DNA of 64,000 nucleotides from Candidatus Altimarinota bacterium (GTDB lineage Bacteria > Patescibacteriota > Gracilibacteria > BD1-5 > UBA6164). The stretch is taken from contig JAQUZB010000004.1 of the NCBI GenBank assembly GCA_028691535.1, positions 1-64,000 on the forward strand, written 5' to 3'. Made by a program: the position numbers and the translations under genes. Within the stretch, counting starts at the first letter, position 1, and every line of letters starts with the position of its first letter. The notes under the pieces were generated by a model. The model was not told the origin of the DNA. It made no database searches and saw only the letters and a program-made list of their open reading frames with translations. Below are positions 19,636-30,009 of the stretch, one piece after another.

Positions 19636-20620
19636 ATAAACTATTTTTTATTACTTGTTCTATTTCAACTGCAAGAGCTGGATTTTCTCTTAAGAAATTT
19701 TTAGAATTTTCTCTACCTTGTCCTAATTTAGTTTCTCAATAAGAATAAAATGCACCGGATTTCTTTATAACTCAACTTTCAGAACCAATATCAAGAATTT
19801 CTCAAACCTTAGATATTCATTCATTGAACATTACATCAAAACTTGCTTCTTTAAAAGGAGGAGCAATTTTGTTTTTTATTACTTTCACAACTGTTTCACT
19901 ACCCATAACTTCTTTATCCATTCAAGCTCAAGTTTCTATCTTTGCTTTTCTTCTTATATCCAGTCTTTGAGATGCATAAAATTTTAGGGCATTACCTCAA
20001 GTAGTAGTTTCAGGACTACCAAACATAATTCAAATCTTCATTCTTATTTGATTGATAAAAATAACTGTACAATTAGTTCTATTGATTGCTCAAGTTATTT
20101 TTCTAAGTGCTTGACTCATAAGTCTAGCTTGTAATCACATATGAGAATCTCACATCTCTCATTCTATTTCTGCTTTTGGTGTTAAAGCTGCAACAGAGTC
20201 AATAATTATAAGATCAACAGCTCATGAATTAACTAATTTTTCAGTTATTTCTAATGCTTGTTCACCATAATCAGGTTGAGAAATAATTAAATTATCAGTA
20301 TCTACTCAAATCTTTCTAGCATATTCAGGGTCTAGAGCATGTTCTGCATCTATAAATGCTGCTACTCATCAAGCTTTTTGTATTTCGGCAATTGCATGAA
20401 GTGTAAGAGTAGTTTTACCTGATGATTCAGGTCCATAAATTTCAACAATTCTTCATTTTGCATATCAACCTCATAATGCTATATCAAGTGTAAGTGATCA
20501 TGAAGAAAATGTTTCAACTTTTTGTTTCATCCCTTCATCTCATAATCTCATAATAGATCATTTCCCAAATTGTTTTTCTATCATTGCTAATGCATTGTTT
20601 AAAGCTTCTTGTTTGTCCAT
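19634..20620 (-). CDS. recA: Recombinase RecA
   Basis: A 328-residue RecA. Seen: GKGSIMRLGDEG, the Walker A region [34 protein letters not shown], Walker [13 protein letters not shown], loop 1 [20 protein letters not shown], loop 2 [20 protein letters not shown] (within the usual motif) and the end [11 protein letters not shown]. It carries out strand exchange and SOS co-protease functions. No lexA or recX is adjacent. Many Gly are TGA, including both of the first GKG. Confidence 0.98.
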
Positions 20621-20664
20621 AATAATAGAGTTAAATATAATGTATACCTAAATAGTATATAATT

Positions 20665-20692
20665 AGTATATAAAAGTATATAAATTTGTCAA
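20665..20692 (-). promoter_or_regulatory. recA promoter
   Basis: On the minus strand TTGACA (20687-20692), a 16-bp spacer and TATACT (20665-20670) lie 45 bp upstream of the recA start. The sequence AGTATATA recurs three times between 20654 and 20683, overlapping the core promoter, so a repressor site is possible. No recognised SOS box is visible. Confidence 0.65.
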
Positions 20693-20701
20693 AACTTTTT
20701 T

Positions 20702-20932
20702 TTAATTTTCTTTTATTTTGTAATTTGTTTTTAGTCATTCATGCGTTCAAATAACTATATTTGTTCAACTACAAATATTGCATGTAAATTTATATCAATT
20801 TGGATCAATTCTGTTTGTTTCAACTATTTTTCTACAATCTTTGCAAAAAAAAGCAACTTCTCATCTATCTTGTTTGAAGTTATCTCTTTTATCAAACTCT
20901 TCTATATTTACTAAATCTGAAAAACTAGACAT
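20702..20932 (-). CDS. Small zinc-ribbon protein
   Basis: A 76-residue protein with two cysteine pairs, FFCKDCRKIV (about residues 31-34) and FTCNICSGT (about 51-54), spaced as a zinc ribbon, followed by NIVIGTHEGLKTNY. CPR genomes often carry such small CxxC proteins of unknown role. It stands upstream of recA on the same strand and downstream of the exonuclease gene, with short spacing. Binding of nucleic acid or a protein partner is plausible; nothing shows which. Confidence 0.65.
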
Positions 20933-20956
20933 ATTTTTTTATTTAATTAATAATAT

Positions 20957-21565
20957 TTAAAAAAGACTCATTACTTCATCTTTATTTACTTCAATTTTTA
21001 CAACCTTTTGGTTTACAAGTTCTACAAAACATCTTAGCGTTGCTTCAACATCAACCATTGCATCATGTGCTCAAATAAAATATTCTCAAAATAATATTTT
21101 ATGCAATTCTCATAATTTAGGGTATTTAAACCTATTTCAATTTCATTCTATTTTACAGAAATCTACAGTTGATTTCATAGTACATACTTTTTGTTTTGGT
21201 TTGTATTTGTATTCAACATTTAATCTTTTTAGTTCCAATTTTACCATATCTTCATCATATTCTATATTGTGTCATATGATTATATCAGGTCAATTTATAT
21301 TTCAAATTATATCTTCAATTACATCTTCAATAAATGGAGCATTTTTTACATCTATATCATAAATATGGTGAACTTGACTAGATGCATAGGGAATTGGCAT
21401 CTTAGGATTTATTAGAATATTTATTCTTTTTTCTTCTATAAATTTATTACCAATAATTTCTCAAATTATTCATGCAAATTGAATAATCTTAGGTTGTTTT
21501 TCAAGGTCAAGTTCTTTTTTATTTATGAATCAGGTTGTTTCAGTATCAAACACAAATATTTTCAT
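20957..21565 (-). CDS. DnaQ-like 3'-5' exonuclease
   Basis: A 202-residue DEDD-family exonuclease: Exo I FVFDTETTGF (D7, E9), Exo II IIIGHNIEYDEDMV (D in the NIEYD segment), and Exo III GAHDAMVDVEATLRCF (H and D). This corresponds to the proofreading subunit of DNA polymerase III or a stand-alone RNase T/PolC-like exonuclease. The usual fusion partners (PolC, BRCT, UvrC domains) are absent. It sits in a leftward group with the zinc-ribbon gene and recA. Confidence 0.88.
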
Positions 21566-21632
21566 TACATTTTTATTAGGATTTATTATAATATATATTA
21601 TAAAATAGATAATTTTTGTAAAGTTATAAAAT

Positions 21633-21664
21633 AAAAAAAGTCCCTTTTTTGGAGAGACTTTTTA
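21633..21664 (-). terminator. Terminator of the sigma-4/HARE-like gene
   Basis: Stem AAAAAGTC/GACTTTTT enclosing a loop with a T-run. It is positioned at the stop of the leftward gene 21662-22711. Confidence 0.65.
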
Positions 21665-22711
21665 TTTTTTTAATTGATAATAATTTCTACCTACTCTTTC
21701 TATTGCTTTTTTATTTTGTAAGTTCATATAGATAGTAGTTTGTTTTACATTTCTTATTTTTAATACTTCTTTTGTAATTTCTTCTGTACTCATTGGTTCT
21801 CAATTTTTTTCTAAAATTGAAGATATAACATCTAATACTGTACCAGGATTAAATCACCATTCTTTCAAAGCATAAATTCATCTTCAAATAAGTACAAATT
21901 CATTATTTCTAATTAATTCATTATGAATAGTGTTTACTTTTACTTTTTCTTCTAGCATTTGAGTAATTTTGTTTGAAATTTCAACAAAATGCATAGGAGT
22001 TTTTTCCTTCTTCATTACATAGATTGCTTTATCCTTTAATGTTTTAGGATTAAGTATTTTCCATTTTGTAAGTCATACTAAGTTTTCTTCTCAATATACT
22101 ATGTCATCAAATAATTCTATACTAGAATCTATAAATGTAATTGGAACATCTTTATTTATATTTGATAAGATATTTTCAAAAAGAGTACTTTTTGTTATTA
22201 CATCTTTTTTCTTTTTTAGTATTTTTAAGGCTTCTTTATATATATTTTCAATATCGTTTTTTTGAATACTTGGTAGATAAAAATATATTTGACAACCAAG
22301 TTTTTGTTTAGATTTTTTAATCTCAAAATCACTTTGTATAATCATTTCAATTATAGAATGATTTACATCTCATTCTATTTTTAATTCTTTAATTACATTG
22401 TTTATAAGTCTATTTTTTGATACAACTCAACCATGTAACTTAATAAAATCAATAGAAAAATTTTGGATTTCAGTCAATAGAGTAGCTTTTATAATTCTAC
22501 CTATTTTTTTTATCCCTGAGTCTTCAATTTGTCTAACTCTTTCTCTAGTAATTGCTGGTGAAAAAGAATTACCTATGTTTTGTAAGGTTTCTTTATCTGA
22601 GTTTATTCAAACTCTTCTTTCAATTACATTTCTTTCCTTTTCAGAAAGCGACTTAAGTATATCTTCGAAAGATTTTACTATAGTTTTATTGTTTAAAGTT
22701 ACATTATTCAT
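21662..22711 (-). CDS. Sigma-70 region 4-like plus C-terminal winged-helix protein
   Basis: A 349-residue protein. The N-terminal 75 residues read like sigma region 4: LSEKERNVIERRVGI, ETLQNIGNSF, ITRERVRQIEDSGIKKIGRI (a helix-turn-helix recognising -35 DNA). The middle is lysine-rich with no obvious motif. The C-terminal part (PMHFVEISNKITQML, then WEPMSTEEITKEVLKIRNVKQTTIYMNLQ-like segments with Gly for TGA) fits a HARE-HTH/RpoE-delta type winged helix repeat. Such sigma4-HARE proteins are known in CPR and firmicute-like lineages as transcription factors without sigma region 2. A target is unknown. Confidence 0.7.
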
Positions 22712-22782
22712 CTAAATTATTTAAATGTTAATTTTATATAATATATAATTGCTTTTATTAAAAAGTCAAACTTTTTTAATAT

Positions 22783-23355
22783 TTAAAATGGTAATTCCAT
22801 ATTATTTTTTTCTTTTATTTTTTCTCTATTTTGATTTAATTGCTCTAGTATTATTTCTGATGATGTTTTTTTGTAATCTTTCCTAACTAAAAAACCAGAT
22901 ATAAGAACTAAAATTCAAGCTGTCATAGATAAAATAGGTCAATTTCAATAAACTATATTTTGTCAAAGTGTCGATAGTCAAATAGCAAAACTTAGAGAAA
23001 TTATACTTATACTTATACTTATTAATCAAGAATTTATTATTATATAGTGATTTTTAAAATTTATATCAGTATATAATTTTATTTTTTCTCTATATGAACT
23101 AGATACTATTAATAACAATGGAACTATGAAAATTATTATTAATATATATCATATATTTCATGTTAATGTATTAAATGCATTCCATTTTATATTATTGTCA
23201 ATGTCAATAATCCAAGGAATAAATAAGCTTATTATTCATAATAAACTTGAAAAAATAACTAGTTGATTTTTTATTGGAAGATTTATATACTTGAATTTTA
23301 AATTTTTTATAGCACTAATAATTGTATTTTTTATATTTTTAATTTTTCTATTCAT
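22783..23355 (-). CDS. Multi-pass membrane protein, unknown
   Basis: A 190-residue protein starting at ATG 23353-23355 (MNRKIKNIKNTIISAIKN). It has a basic N-terminus, about four membrane segments (QLVIFSSLLGIISLFIPW, IGYILIIIFIVPLLLIV, SGLISISISIISLSFAIG, SMTAGILVLISGFLV) and a charged C-terminal tail ending NNMELPF. A start further upstream at TTG is possible and would add a leading hydrophobic stretch. No family is recognised. It is divergent from the pilin-like group. Confidence 0.6.
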
Positions 23356-23456
23356 ATTTCATATTATCAAAAATAATGTAAAAACTTTAATAATATTTGA
23401 TATTTTTGCAAATGCTTTATAATAATTCTAATTAATTATTTATTTACACTTGATTA

Positions 23457-23702
23457 ATGAATAAAAAAATAGAAATTAAAAATTCATTTTTGGAGATTTT
23501 ATTTTTTATTATTAGTTTTATTTTTTCTTTTTTTTCATCAATTATAAATTTTTTGAAATTGAAAAAATCTAATAAAAATATATTTTTTACTTTTTTAAAT
23601 TTTATTTTAAAGAGCTGGCCAAAATATTTTTGGAAAAATCCTAGTTTATATAAACTATTTAGTTTTCCTTGAAATTTAATTAATTATTTATTTAAAAAAT
23701 AA
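23457..23702 (+). CDS. Small membrane protein preceding pilin-like genes
   Basis: An 81-residue protein with a hydrophobic phenylalanine-rich segment at about residues 10-32 (FLEILFFIISFIFSFFSSII) and a basic, aromatic second half (KSWPKYFWKNPSLYKLF). It ends 1 bp before the prepilin-like gene, so it is probably translated with it. Function unknown. One TGA is read as Gly near the end, which would otherwise truncate it by ten codons. Confidence 0.55.
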
Positions 23703-23703
23703 T

Positions 23704-24876
23704 ATGAATTTAAAAAATAAAGCATTTACATTAATAGAAATAATGGTTTGAATATTAATTATTGCTATTGTTATTGTTTCATGATTTGAAGCTTATATAA
23801 AAATTTGAATTTGAAAAATAAGTTTGATGGAAAAAACAAATATTCAAAAGGATAGTTTTTACTTTAGTGAGAAACTATTTCAAATTATTAAAGAATGATG
23901 AACTTTGGATTATGAGGAATATTTTAACAGAAAAGTAATTTGAACAAATTTTTGAAGCTGACATTATTTAACACCAAGTTGATTTTGAAATTTTTGAATG
24001 TGATGAACAGTTTTTCCAATTCTTAATTATTGAAATTGATTTTATTATTGTATAAGTAAAAATATTTCAAAATTACCTTTTAATTGATGTTATACAGATT
24101 TTAATACAGATACTAATCTCTTAGCATGAGCTACTAGAAATATTGATTATACTTGAAATCAACAAAGATATTGACAATATAGTTATCAATTTATAGATTA
24201 TAATAGTAATTTTGATTCAGATTTTTGAGATGAAAATTGAGATTTAAAAATAGTTTGAGATGATGATGATGAGTTTTTATGAGATTGACCAATGGCATTT
24301 ACTTGATGAGTAGATGTTAAAGAATTATATTTAATTAGTTGAGATAAGAAGACAAGAACCTTTATTAGATGGAATGTTAATGTGGATAATGATAAACCTG
24401 CATCGGCCACTTGTTCTATTAGTTCATCAAATATAATTACATGAAGTTGATGTATATGAACTGTAGAGTTTTTAAAACTCGAATGAGTTGATTGGTGAAT
24501 GGATCATGATAGTGCAGTATTAGATTCTACTCAAAATGATTGATTAATTGATACATGGTTAATTGATAAACAATTTACTTGAAAAACAAATGCTAATACT
24601 CTTAATTCAGTAATTGCATGATCAAATTTAACAAGTTATTGGAGACCATTGTTTCCAACATGAATTAATGTTACAGAATTTAAGATTTATCCATATCCAA
24701 GTGTAGAATCTAAATATTTTTGGAAAAGTTCATTGGCTTCTAAAAATATTTCTCCATATGTAATATTGAATTTAAAAATTAAGCCATCTTGGGAAACAAG
24801 AAAAAAACTTAAAAATGATTGAAAAGAAATAAATTTTAATACCACAATAAATTTAACAGATATATATAGTAAATAA
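23704..24876 (+). CDS. Type IV pilin-like protein (large)
   Basis: A 390-residue protein beginning with a class III (prepilin) signal: short basic leader, then KAFTLIEIMVGILIIAIVIV. PilD would cleave after the residue before F, leaving the conserved E5 of the mature protein. The long C-terminal domain is rich in Gly/Asn/Ser with two pairs of cysteines (YYCISK...GCYTD and ATCSI...GCIGT) that may form disulfides. Its size suggests an adhesive or minor pilin. Assembly ATPase and PilC are not in this window. Confidence 0.8.
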
Positions 24877-24881
24877 TTTTT

Positions 24882-25760
24882 ATGAAAAATAATAAAAAAG
24901 CTTTTGGTTTGATAATTGCAATGTGACTTGTATTAATTTCAAGTTTACTTGCTTTTACTATTCTTGAGTTTATTGTACCATTTTCAAAAAATATAAAATG
25001 AATTGAGAACTCAACAAAATCATATTATATGGCAAATAGTTGAATTGAATCTTGATTATTCTTCTTTTCTAATAGAACATGAACATTACTTAGAAGTGAA
25101 TCTTCAAGAGTGTATACATGAAATTATGATTATGCTTATACTACATCATCTTCATGAACTACAATTCCATTAACTTGAAAATGAAATAGTGATTTTGATA
25201 AAGATTGGAATACCATAGGTGTATCTGATCCGATACAATTATCTATTTGATATTGATTTGCAAATATAAATACTCTTAGAATAGATTTTAGAGTACCAAA
25301 TCTTGATTGAGTTAATGCTACAACGGAGTCTTTATCATGATCAACAATACCAATGGTCAATTGGCAACTAACTTCTCCAAATGATACACTTAATTCTCTT
25401 TCTTGAACAGTCTTAAATGCTTCTCAAGTTAATTGAGCAGATATTCCATTATTATGATTATCATGAAAAAAAGTAAGTGATAGTTCAACATCATCATTAT
25501 TAGCATTTTTTACATCAAATAATTGTGATACTACAGAAAAATGTATATTAAAATTTTCTATAGTTAATGATTTAAAGACTACTTGAGGTATTAGTTTTCC
25601 ATATTTAGAATGGAAATTAACATCATGAATAAATAAATTACCACTTCGTTATTCTACAATAGAATCAGAGTGAAAATCAACTTGATTTGTAAAAAAAATA
25701 CAAGTTAGAGTACCACAAGAAACTGTATCTGAAGCCTTTGACTTTACTGTATTTCAATAA
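24882..25760 (+). CDS. PilX/PulK-like minor pilin or pilus-associated protein
   Basis: A 292-residue protein with a basic start and one N-terminal membrane helix (KKAFGLIIAMGLVLISSLLAFTILEFIVPF). This resembles PilX-type N-termini (G-----L--LL) and lacks the E5 of true pilins. The exported domain is Ser/Thr/Asn-rich with a Cys pair (NNCDTTEKCIL). It starts 5 bp after the large pilin-like gene, so joint production and assembly are likely. Glycine is mostly TGA, giving many false stops under the standard code. Confidence 0.65.
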
Positions 25761-25769
25761 AAAACTAAA

Positions 25770-26783
25770 ATGAAAATATTTACTATAGAAGAAAATGATG
25801 CTAACTCTAGACTTGATAAATTTTTGAAAAAATTATTTCCAAATGCAAGTATTAGCTTGATTTATAAATTAAATAGGAAAGATAAAATAAAAGTGAAATT
25901 TGAATGAAGCGAGGGTAAATTCAAGAGAAGAGATAATGAATATAAAACTCAAATTTGAGATGAAATTAAGATATTTTTAAGTGATGAAGAATTTGATACT
26001 TTGAGTAAAAATATTAAAGAAGAAAATAAGTCTTCTATGGTAGCTTGAGAAAAACTTAGTTCAAAAGACATAGTTTTTGAGGATGCAGATTTATTAGTTA
26101 TAAATAAAAATTCTTGAATAAATGTACATCCTTGAGATCATAAAACAACTGAAACAAATATAATATATCAAGTTCAAGATTATTTATGAGATAAATTAAA
26201 TAGTCTTACTTTTAAGCCAAGTTTGGCTCATAGAATTGATAGAGACACAAGTGGTATTTTGATGATTGCAAAGAAAAAAGAAATGCTTGTTAGATTAGTT
26301 GCTGATTTTAAAGATCATAAAAAAATCAAAAAAACTTATTTTGCTGTTGTTGTTTGAAAATTATGAAGAAAGAAATGAACTATTAAAGCAAATCTACTTA
26401 GGATTGAAAATGCAAAAGATGAAAATAAGGTTCAAGTTAATGAAAATTGATTATCAGCAGTTACTCATTATAAACTATTAAAAGAACATATAATGCAAAC
26501 TAAAGAATGAGTTTTGATACTTTCTGAAATTGAAGTACAAATCGAAACTGGTAGAATGCATCAAATAAGAGTTCATATGACAAGTATTTGAAATCCAATT
26601 GTTTGAGATAAAGCTTATTGAGATAAAAAAGTAAATAGTTTTTTAAGAAATAATTACTGATTAACTAGACAAGCACTTCATGCTTGGAAGATAGAATTTT
26701 TTCATTATGGAAGAGATAAAGTTATGGAATTGGAAGCAAGACTTAAAGATGATTTAATAGAATTTCTTGAAAAATTAAAATAG
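25770..26783 (+). CDS. RluA/RluD-family pseudouridine synthase
   Basis: A 337-residue enzyme with an S4-like N-terminal domain (NSRLDKFLKKLFPNASISLIY) and a catalytic domain: ILVINKNSGINVHPG-type motif II (LLVINKNSGINVHPG), the catalytic motif HRIDRDTSGILMIAK (Asp in RID-D), KTYFAVVVGK, and the end motif IETGRMHQIRVHM followed by GNPIVGDKAYG. It isomerises uridines in 23S rRNA or tRNA; RluC versus RluD specificity cannot be seen. It follows the pilin-like genes by 9 bp and has its own terminator. Confidence 0.92.
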
Positions 26784-26804
26784 ACTTTTGTAGTCTATTT
26801 TTTT
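26777..26804 (+). terminator. Terminator after the pseudouridine synthase gene
   Basis: Arms AAAATAGACT/AGTCTATTTT with a short loop and a T7 run. The stop codon TAG lies within the left arm. Confidence 0.8.
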
Positions 26805-26859
26805 GTTGATTTAAATTAAAATTATTGTATTATTGAGTAAATATTTTTTAAATATATTT

Positions 26860-28005
26860 ATGATTGGATTTATTTTAAAACTGATGCTCACTAGATGAGT
26901 AACTATGAAAAGATGGAATAATTTTCCTAGAATCGAAGATGTAAGTCATATGGATAACGTTGGTTATGTAATTCATATTGCATTATTCTTAGCATATTTG
27001 GAAGAAAAAAATGGTAAAAAAGTAGATAGAGAATTTATCATAAAAAGGATTATTTTTAACTCTTTTTCTTATCTTTTAATTTCAGATATTAATTCAGGAA
27101 CTAGAGAATATATAAAACAAATTGATGAGGGTATTTTTTCTCAAATAGAAAAATTGGGTTATGAATTTATATTGTCTATGGATGCGCCAGAAAGTATAAA
27201 AAATGACATAAGAGAAACTATTTACAATGATAGTGATAAAACTCTAGAATTACTTATAATAAGCGTTTCAAAGAAATATGCTTGATTAAATGAATGTCTT
27301 GTAAATCACAAAATTTACTCTGATATTTATGAAGTTCCACTTGATCAAATAAATAGTTTTTTATATACAAAAAGAAGTGAATTAAAAAGTTTGGATTTAC
27401 TTTTATCAAACGATAATTACAAAAAATATTTATCTCATATAAGAAGATTAAATCACTCTATGAGATGGAGTGGGCAAACAAGGATTTTTCCAATTTCTGT
27501 TATGTCTCATTTAGTAATTATTACTTTTATTTCTTATATTTTTTGAAAAATAGAAAATGATAATTGATCTACTTTGGATTTAGAAGAACTTATGTTGAAA
27601 TCTATTTATCACGATATTCCTGAAGCTATAACTGGAGATATAATAACTCCAACTAAAAAATCAGTTGTTTGATTTGAAGAAGTTTTAGAACAAGTAGAAA
27701 TAAAAATGATGGATGATTATATTTTTTCTTATGTAGACAATGATTACAAAGTAAAAGTTTCACCATATATGCTTAAGCCTTTTGAGTGAGAATTATGAAA
27801 AATAGCTAAATATGCTGATACTTTTTCAGCTTTACTTGAAGCAAAAGTAGAGAGAAATTATGGTTGAAAAAATTATGGCGAAATATATACAAACATCAAA
27901 AAAAGAGTAAATAAAATAGAATTAAAAAGTATGGATTATATGCTTAAAAATGTAATTGATAGTTTCGATGAAAAAATAGATGATGTACATTTAAAAACTA
28001 AATAA
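26860..28005 (+). CDS. HD-domain hydrolase (YfbR-like)
   Basis: A 381-residue protein with two HD-like halves. The second half has the clear metal site: RLNHSMRWSGQTRIFPISVMSHL (distal His), SIYHDIPEAITGDIITPTK (the HD pair and downstream E-TGD), and KIAKYADTFSALLEAKVE (distal Asp). The first half (VSHMDNVGYVIHIALFLAYLEE) looks like a degenerate repeat. This fits the YfbR/HDDC2 group of nucleotidases acting on dNMPs or related phosphates. It may start at ATG 26860 or the in-frame ATG 26905, where strong similarity begins. Substrate unknown. Confidence 0.78.
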
Positions 28006-28068
28006 CCTCACCCTAACCCAAGCTTTTAAATACAAACCTCACCCTAACCCTCTCCTTAAAGGAGAGGG
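28006..28068. repeat. GC-rich palindromic intergenic repeat (CCTCACCCTAACCC type)
   Basis: CCTCACCCTAACCC occurs at 28006-28019 and again at 28037-28050. The second copy runs into a palindrome CCCTCTCC-TTAAA-GGAGAGGG (28048-28068). It contrasts sharply with the AT-rich surroundings. This resembles a dispersed repeat of the CCCTAACCCTCTCC type known from many bacterial genomes. Confidence 0.8.
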
Positions 28069-28106
28069 AATAGAATGAAAAATTATATAATTATTAATTT
28101 TAAATT

Positions 28107-28853
28107 ATGAAAACTTATGATAAATTTCTTGATTATTATGAAGAAGTAGTTAGATGAATAAATAGTCCGTTAGAAGATGAAGTTTTTTTCTTAAAAGAAG
28201 ATTGTATAGTAGAATATAATCCTGATGCAAAAAATATTTTGGAGCTAGCTTGTGGTACTTGAGCAGTTGCAAAAGAGTTTATAAAAGCAGGTTATGAAGT
28301 AACAGGTTTGGATATAAATGAAAATATGTTAGCAAAAGCTACAAAAAACATATGAAAAGAAAATATTGTTTTGTGAGATATGACAAATTTTGACCTATGA
28401 AAAAAGTTTGATGTAGTTTTATGCAATTATAATTCTATTTGTCACTTACTTACTTGGGTAGAATGGCAAAGTTTTTTTGAAATGGCATATAAACATTTAG
28501 AAGTTGGATGAATTTTAGTTTTTGATATAAATACACTTTTTGAATTTGAAAGTATAACTCGTGATTTTGCACAATTTTATACTTTTTGAGATGATGTAGT
28601 TTGTCTTGAAATGTTTAAAAAACCATCTCATTTTGAATGGCTTATAAAAATATTTAGTCACAAAAAAGATTCTGAATTTGAATTAATTACAGAAGTAGTA
28701 AAAGAAAATTCTTTTCCTATTTCAAAAATAGAAAAAGAATTAAAAGCAAAATGATTTAAATTACTTGAAAAAGTAGATTATCATTATGGACAAGTTAGTG
28801 CAGAGAGTGAAAGAGTGTATTTTATATGACAAAAAATCTTAGGAATTTCCTAA
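28107..28853 (+). CDS. SAM-dependent methyltransferase (class I)
   Basis: A 248-residue protein with the Rossmann-type SAM motif ILELACGTGAVAKEFIKAG (about residues 51-69), motif II acidic residue in VTGLDINENML, GDMTNFDLGKKFDVVLCNYNS (motif III/IV), and a later HLEVGGILVFDINT strand. It matches small-molecule methyltransferases of the Methyltransf_25/11 type. Substrate unknown. Its 3' end overlaps by 4 bp the convergent SixA-like gene, and both stops lie in one shared bidirectional terminator. Confidence 0.85.
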
Positions 28854-28861
28854 GATTTTTT
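28831..28861. terminator. Shared bidirectional terminator of convergent genes
   Basis: AAAAAATCTTAGGAA pairs with TTTCCTAAGATTTTTT. Both convergent stop codons (TAA 28851-28853 and the minus-strand TAG 28850-28852) are inside the stem. Confidence 0.85.
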
Positions 28862-29368
28862 GTTTACTAATTTATTTGGATTTATAAAAAATTTTAATTC
28901 TCATCTCATAGCTTCTATATCAGCCCAAGATTTTGTTTCAAAATCAATAATTGCAACTCCTAGTGTATCCATACCTAGATTTTCATTTTTTGTAAAATAT
29001 CTAAGTAATCTAGTGATGAAAGGGTTGTGTCATACTATAATAGCAACATCTTTTTTATTATCTATTTTTGTAAATAGATTTAAATAGTAATCTAATTTTT
29101 CATCCATATGAAAATCATAAATTCACTTGTCGTAAACTATTTTTTCATTTTCTGCATCTAGTTGTTCCCAAAGACATTCTAAAGTTTCTCTTGTTCTCTT
29201 TGCGTCACTACAAAAAATAATATCTGATCTTATATCTAGTTTTTTAAGTAGTTTTTGCATAAAAATAATTTCATTATTTCACTCTTCACTAAGAGGTCTA
29301 TCAAAATCTATAATATCAGTATTTTTGTATCATGATTTTGCGTGACGAACTAAGATTATAGTTTTCAT
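28850..29368 (-). CDS. SixA-type histidine phosphatase (phosphoglycerate mutase superfamily)
   Basis: A 172-residue protein with the catalytic LVRHAKSG motif (R8, H9), the second conserved block IIFCSDAKRTRETL, and IIVGHNPFITRLLRYF containing the second catalytic His. The HAKS variant and small size match SixA-like phosphohistidine phosphatases. Targets such as a His-kinase phosphotransfer domain are not visible here. The tail overlaps the convergent methyltransferase gene. Confidence 0.85.
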
Positions 29369-29474
29369 AGTTTTTATATTATTTATAAATATTTTTAAAT
29401 ATAATTATTTATTATTATATTGCAATTTGCAGCAAAAAATTATAATTAAATAGAGTATTTTTAATTTAAAAAAT

Positions 29475-29987
29475 ATGCTATACGAAAACATAAAAAAAAT
29501 ATTGAAAGAAAAGGATATTTCTTTTGATGAAATAGAACATGGTGAGTCTCAGAGTTGTGAAGATTCAAAGAGATTTAGAAGTGAAGCTTGTCTTGATTGA
29601 ATTGGTAGTAAAAACATAGTTTTTCATGCAAAGTGAGAATATTATCTTGTTACTACGATTTGAGACAAAGAAATAAAAGCTAGAAGATTTAAAAAAGAGT
29701 TTGGTACAAAAGACATTAGATTTGCTTATCAGGATGAGATTACAAATTTACTTTGAGCAACTATTTGAAGTATTCCACCATTTGGTTTTCAAAATAAAAC
29801 TATAAAAATATTTGTAGACAAAGTGATATTTGATAGCGAATATTTTATGTTTAATCCTGGAATTTCTACAAAAACTATTAGAGTGAAAACTTCGGATTTA
29901 TTAGAAATATATAAATCACTTAAAAATGAAATAAAAATCTTTGATTTTTCTCTGGAAGAGGCAAGTTTTGAAGAATTAATTAAATAA
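29475..29987 (+). CDS. YbaK/ProX-like aminoacyl-tRNA deacylase
   Basis: A 170-residue protein: DEIEHGESQSCEDSKRFRSE near the start, CLDGIGSKNIVFHAKGEYYLVTT, the ARRFKKEFGTKDIRFAY helix and a GSIPPFGF segment near residue 98. This matches the YbaK/EbsC editing-domain family, which hydrolyses mischarged aminoacyl-tRNAs in trans. The GxxPPFG motif is the usual family signature. It is divergent from the SixA-like gene; an AT-rich promoter region of about 105 bp separates them. Specific substrate unknown. Confidence 0.82.
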
Positions 29988-30009
29988 CTTATTTTTTAAA
30001 TATATAAAA

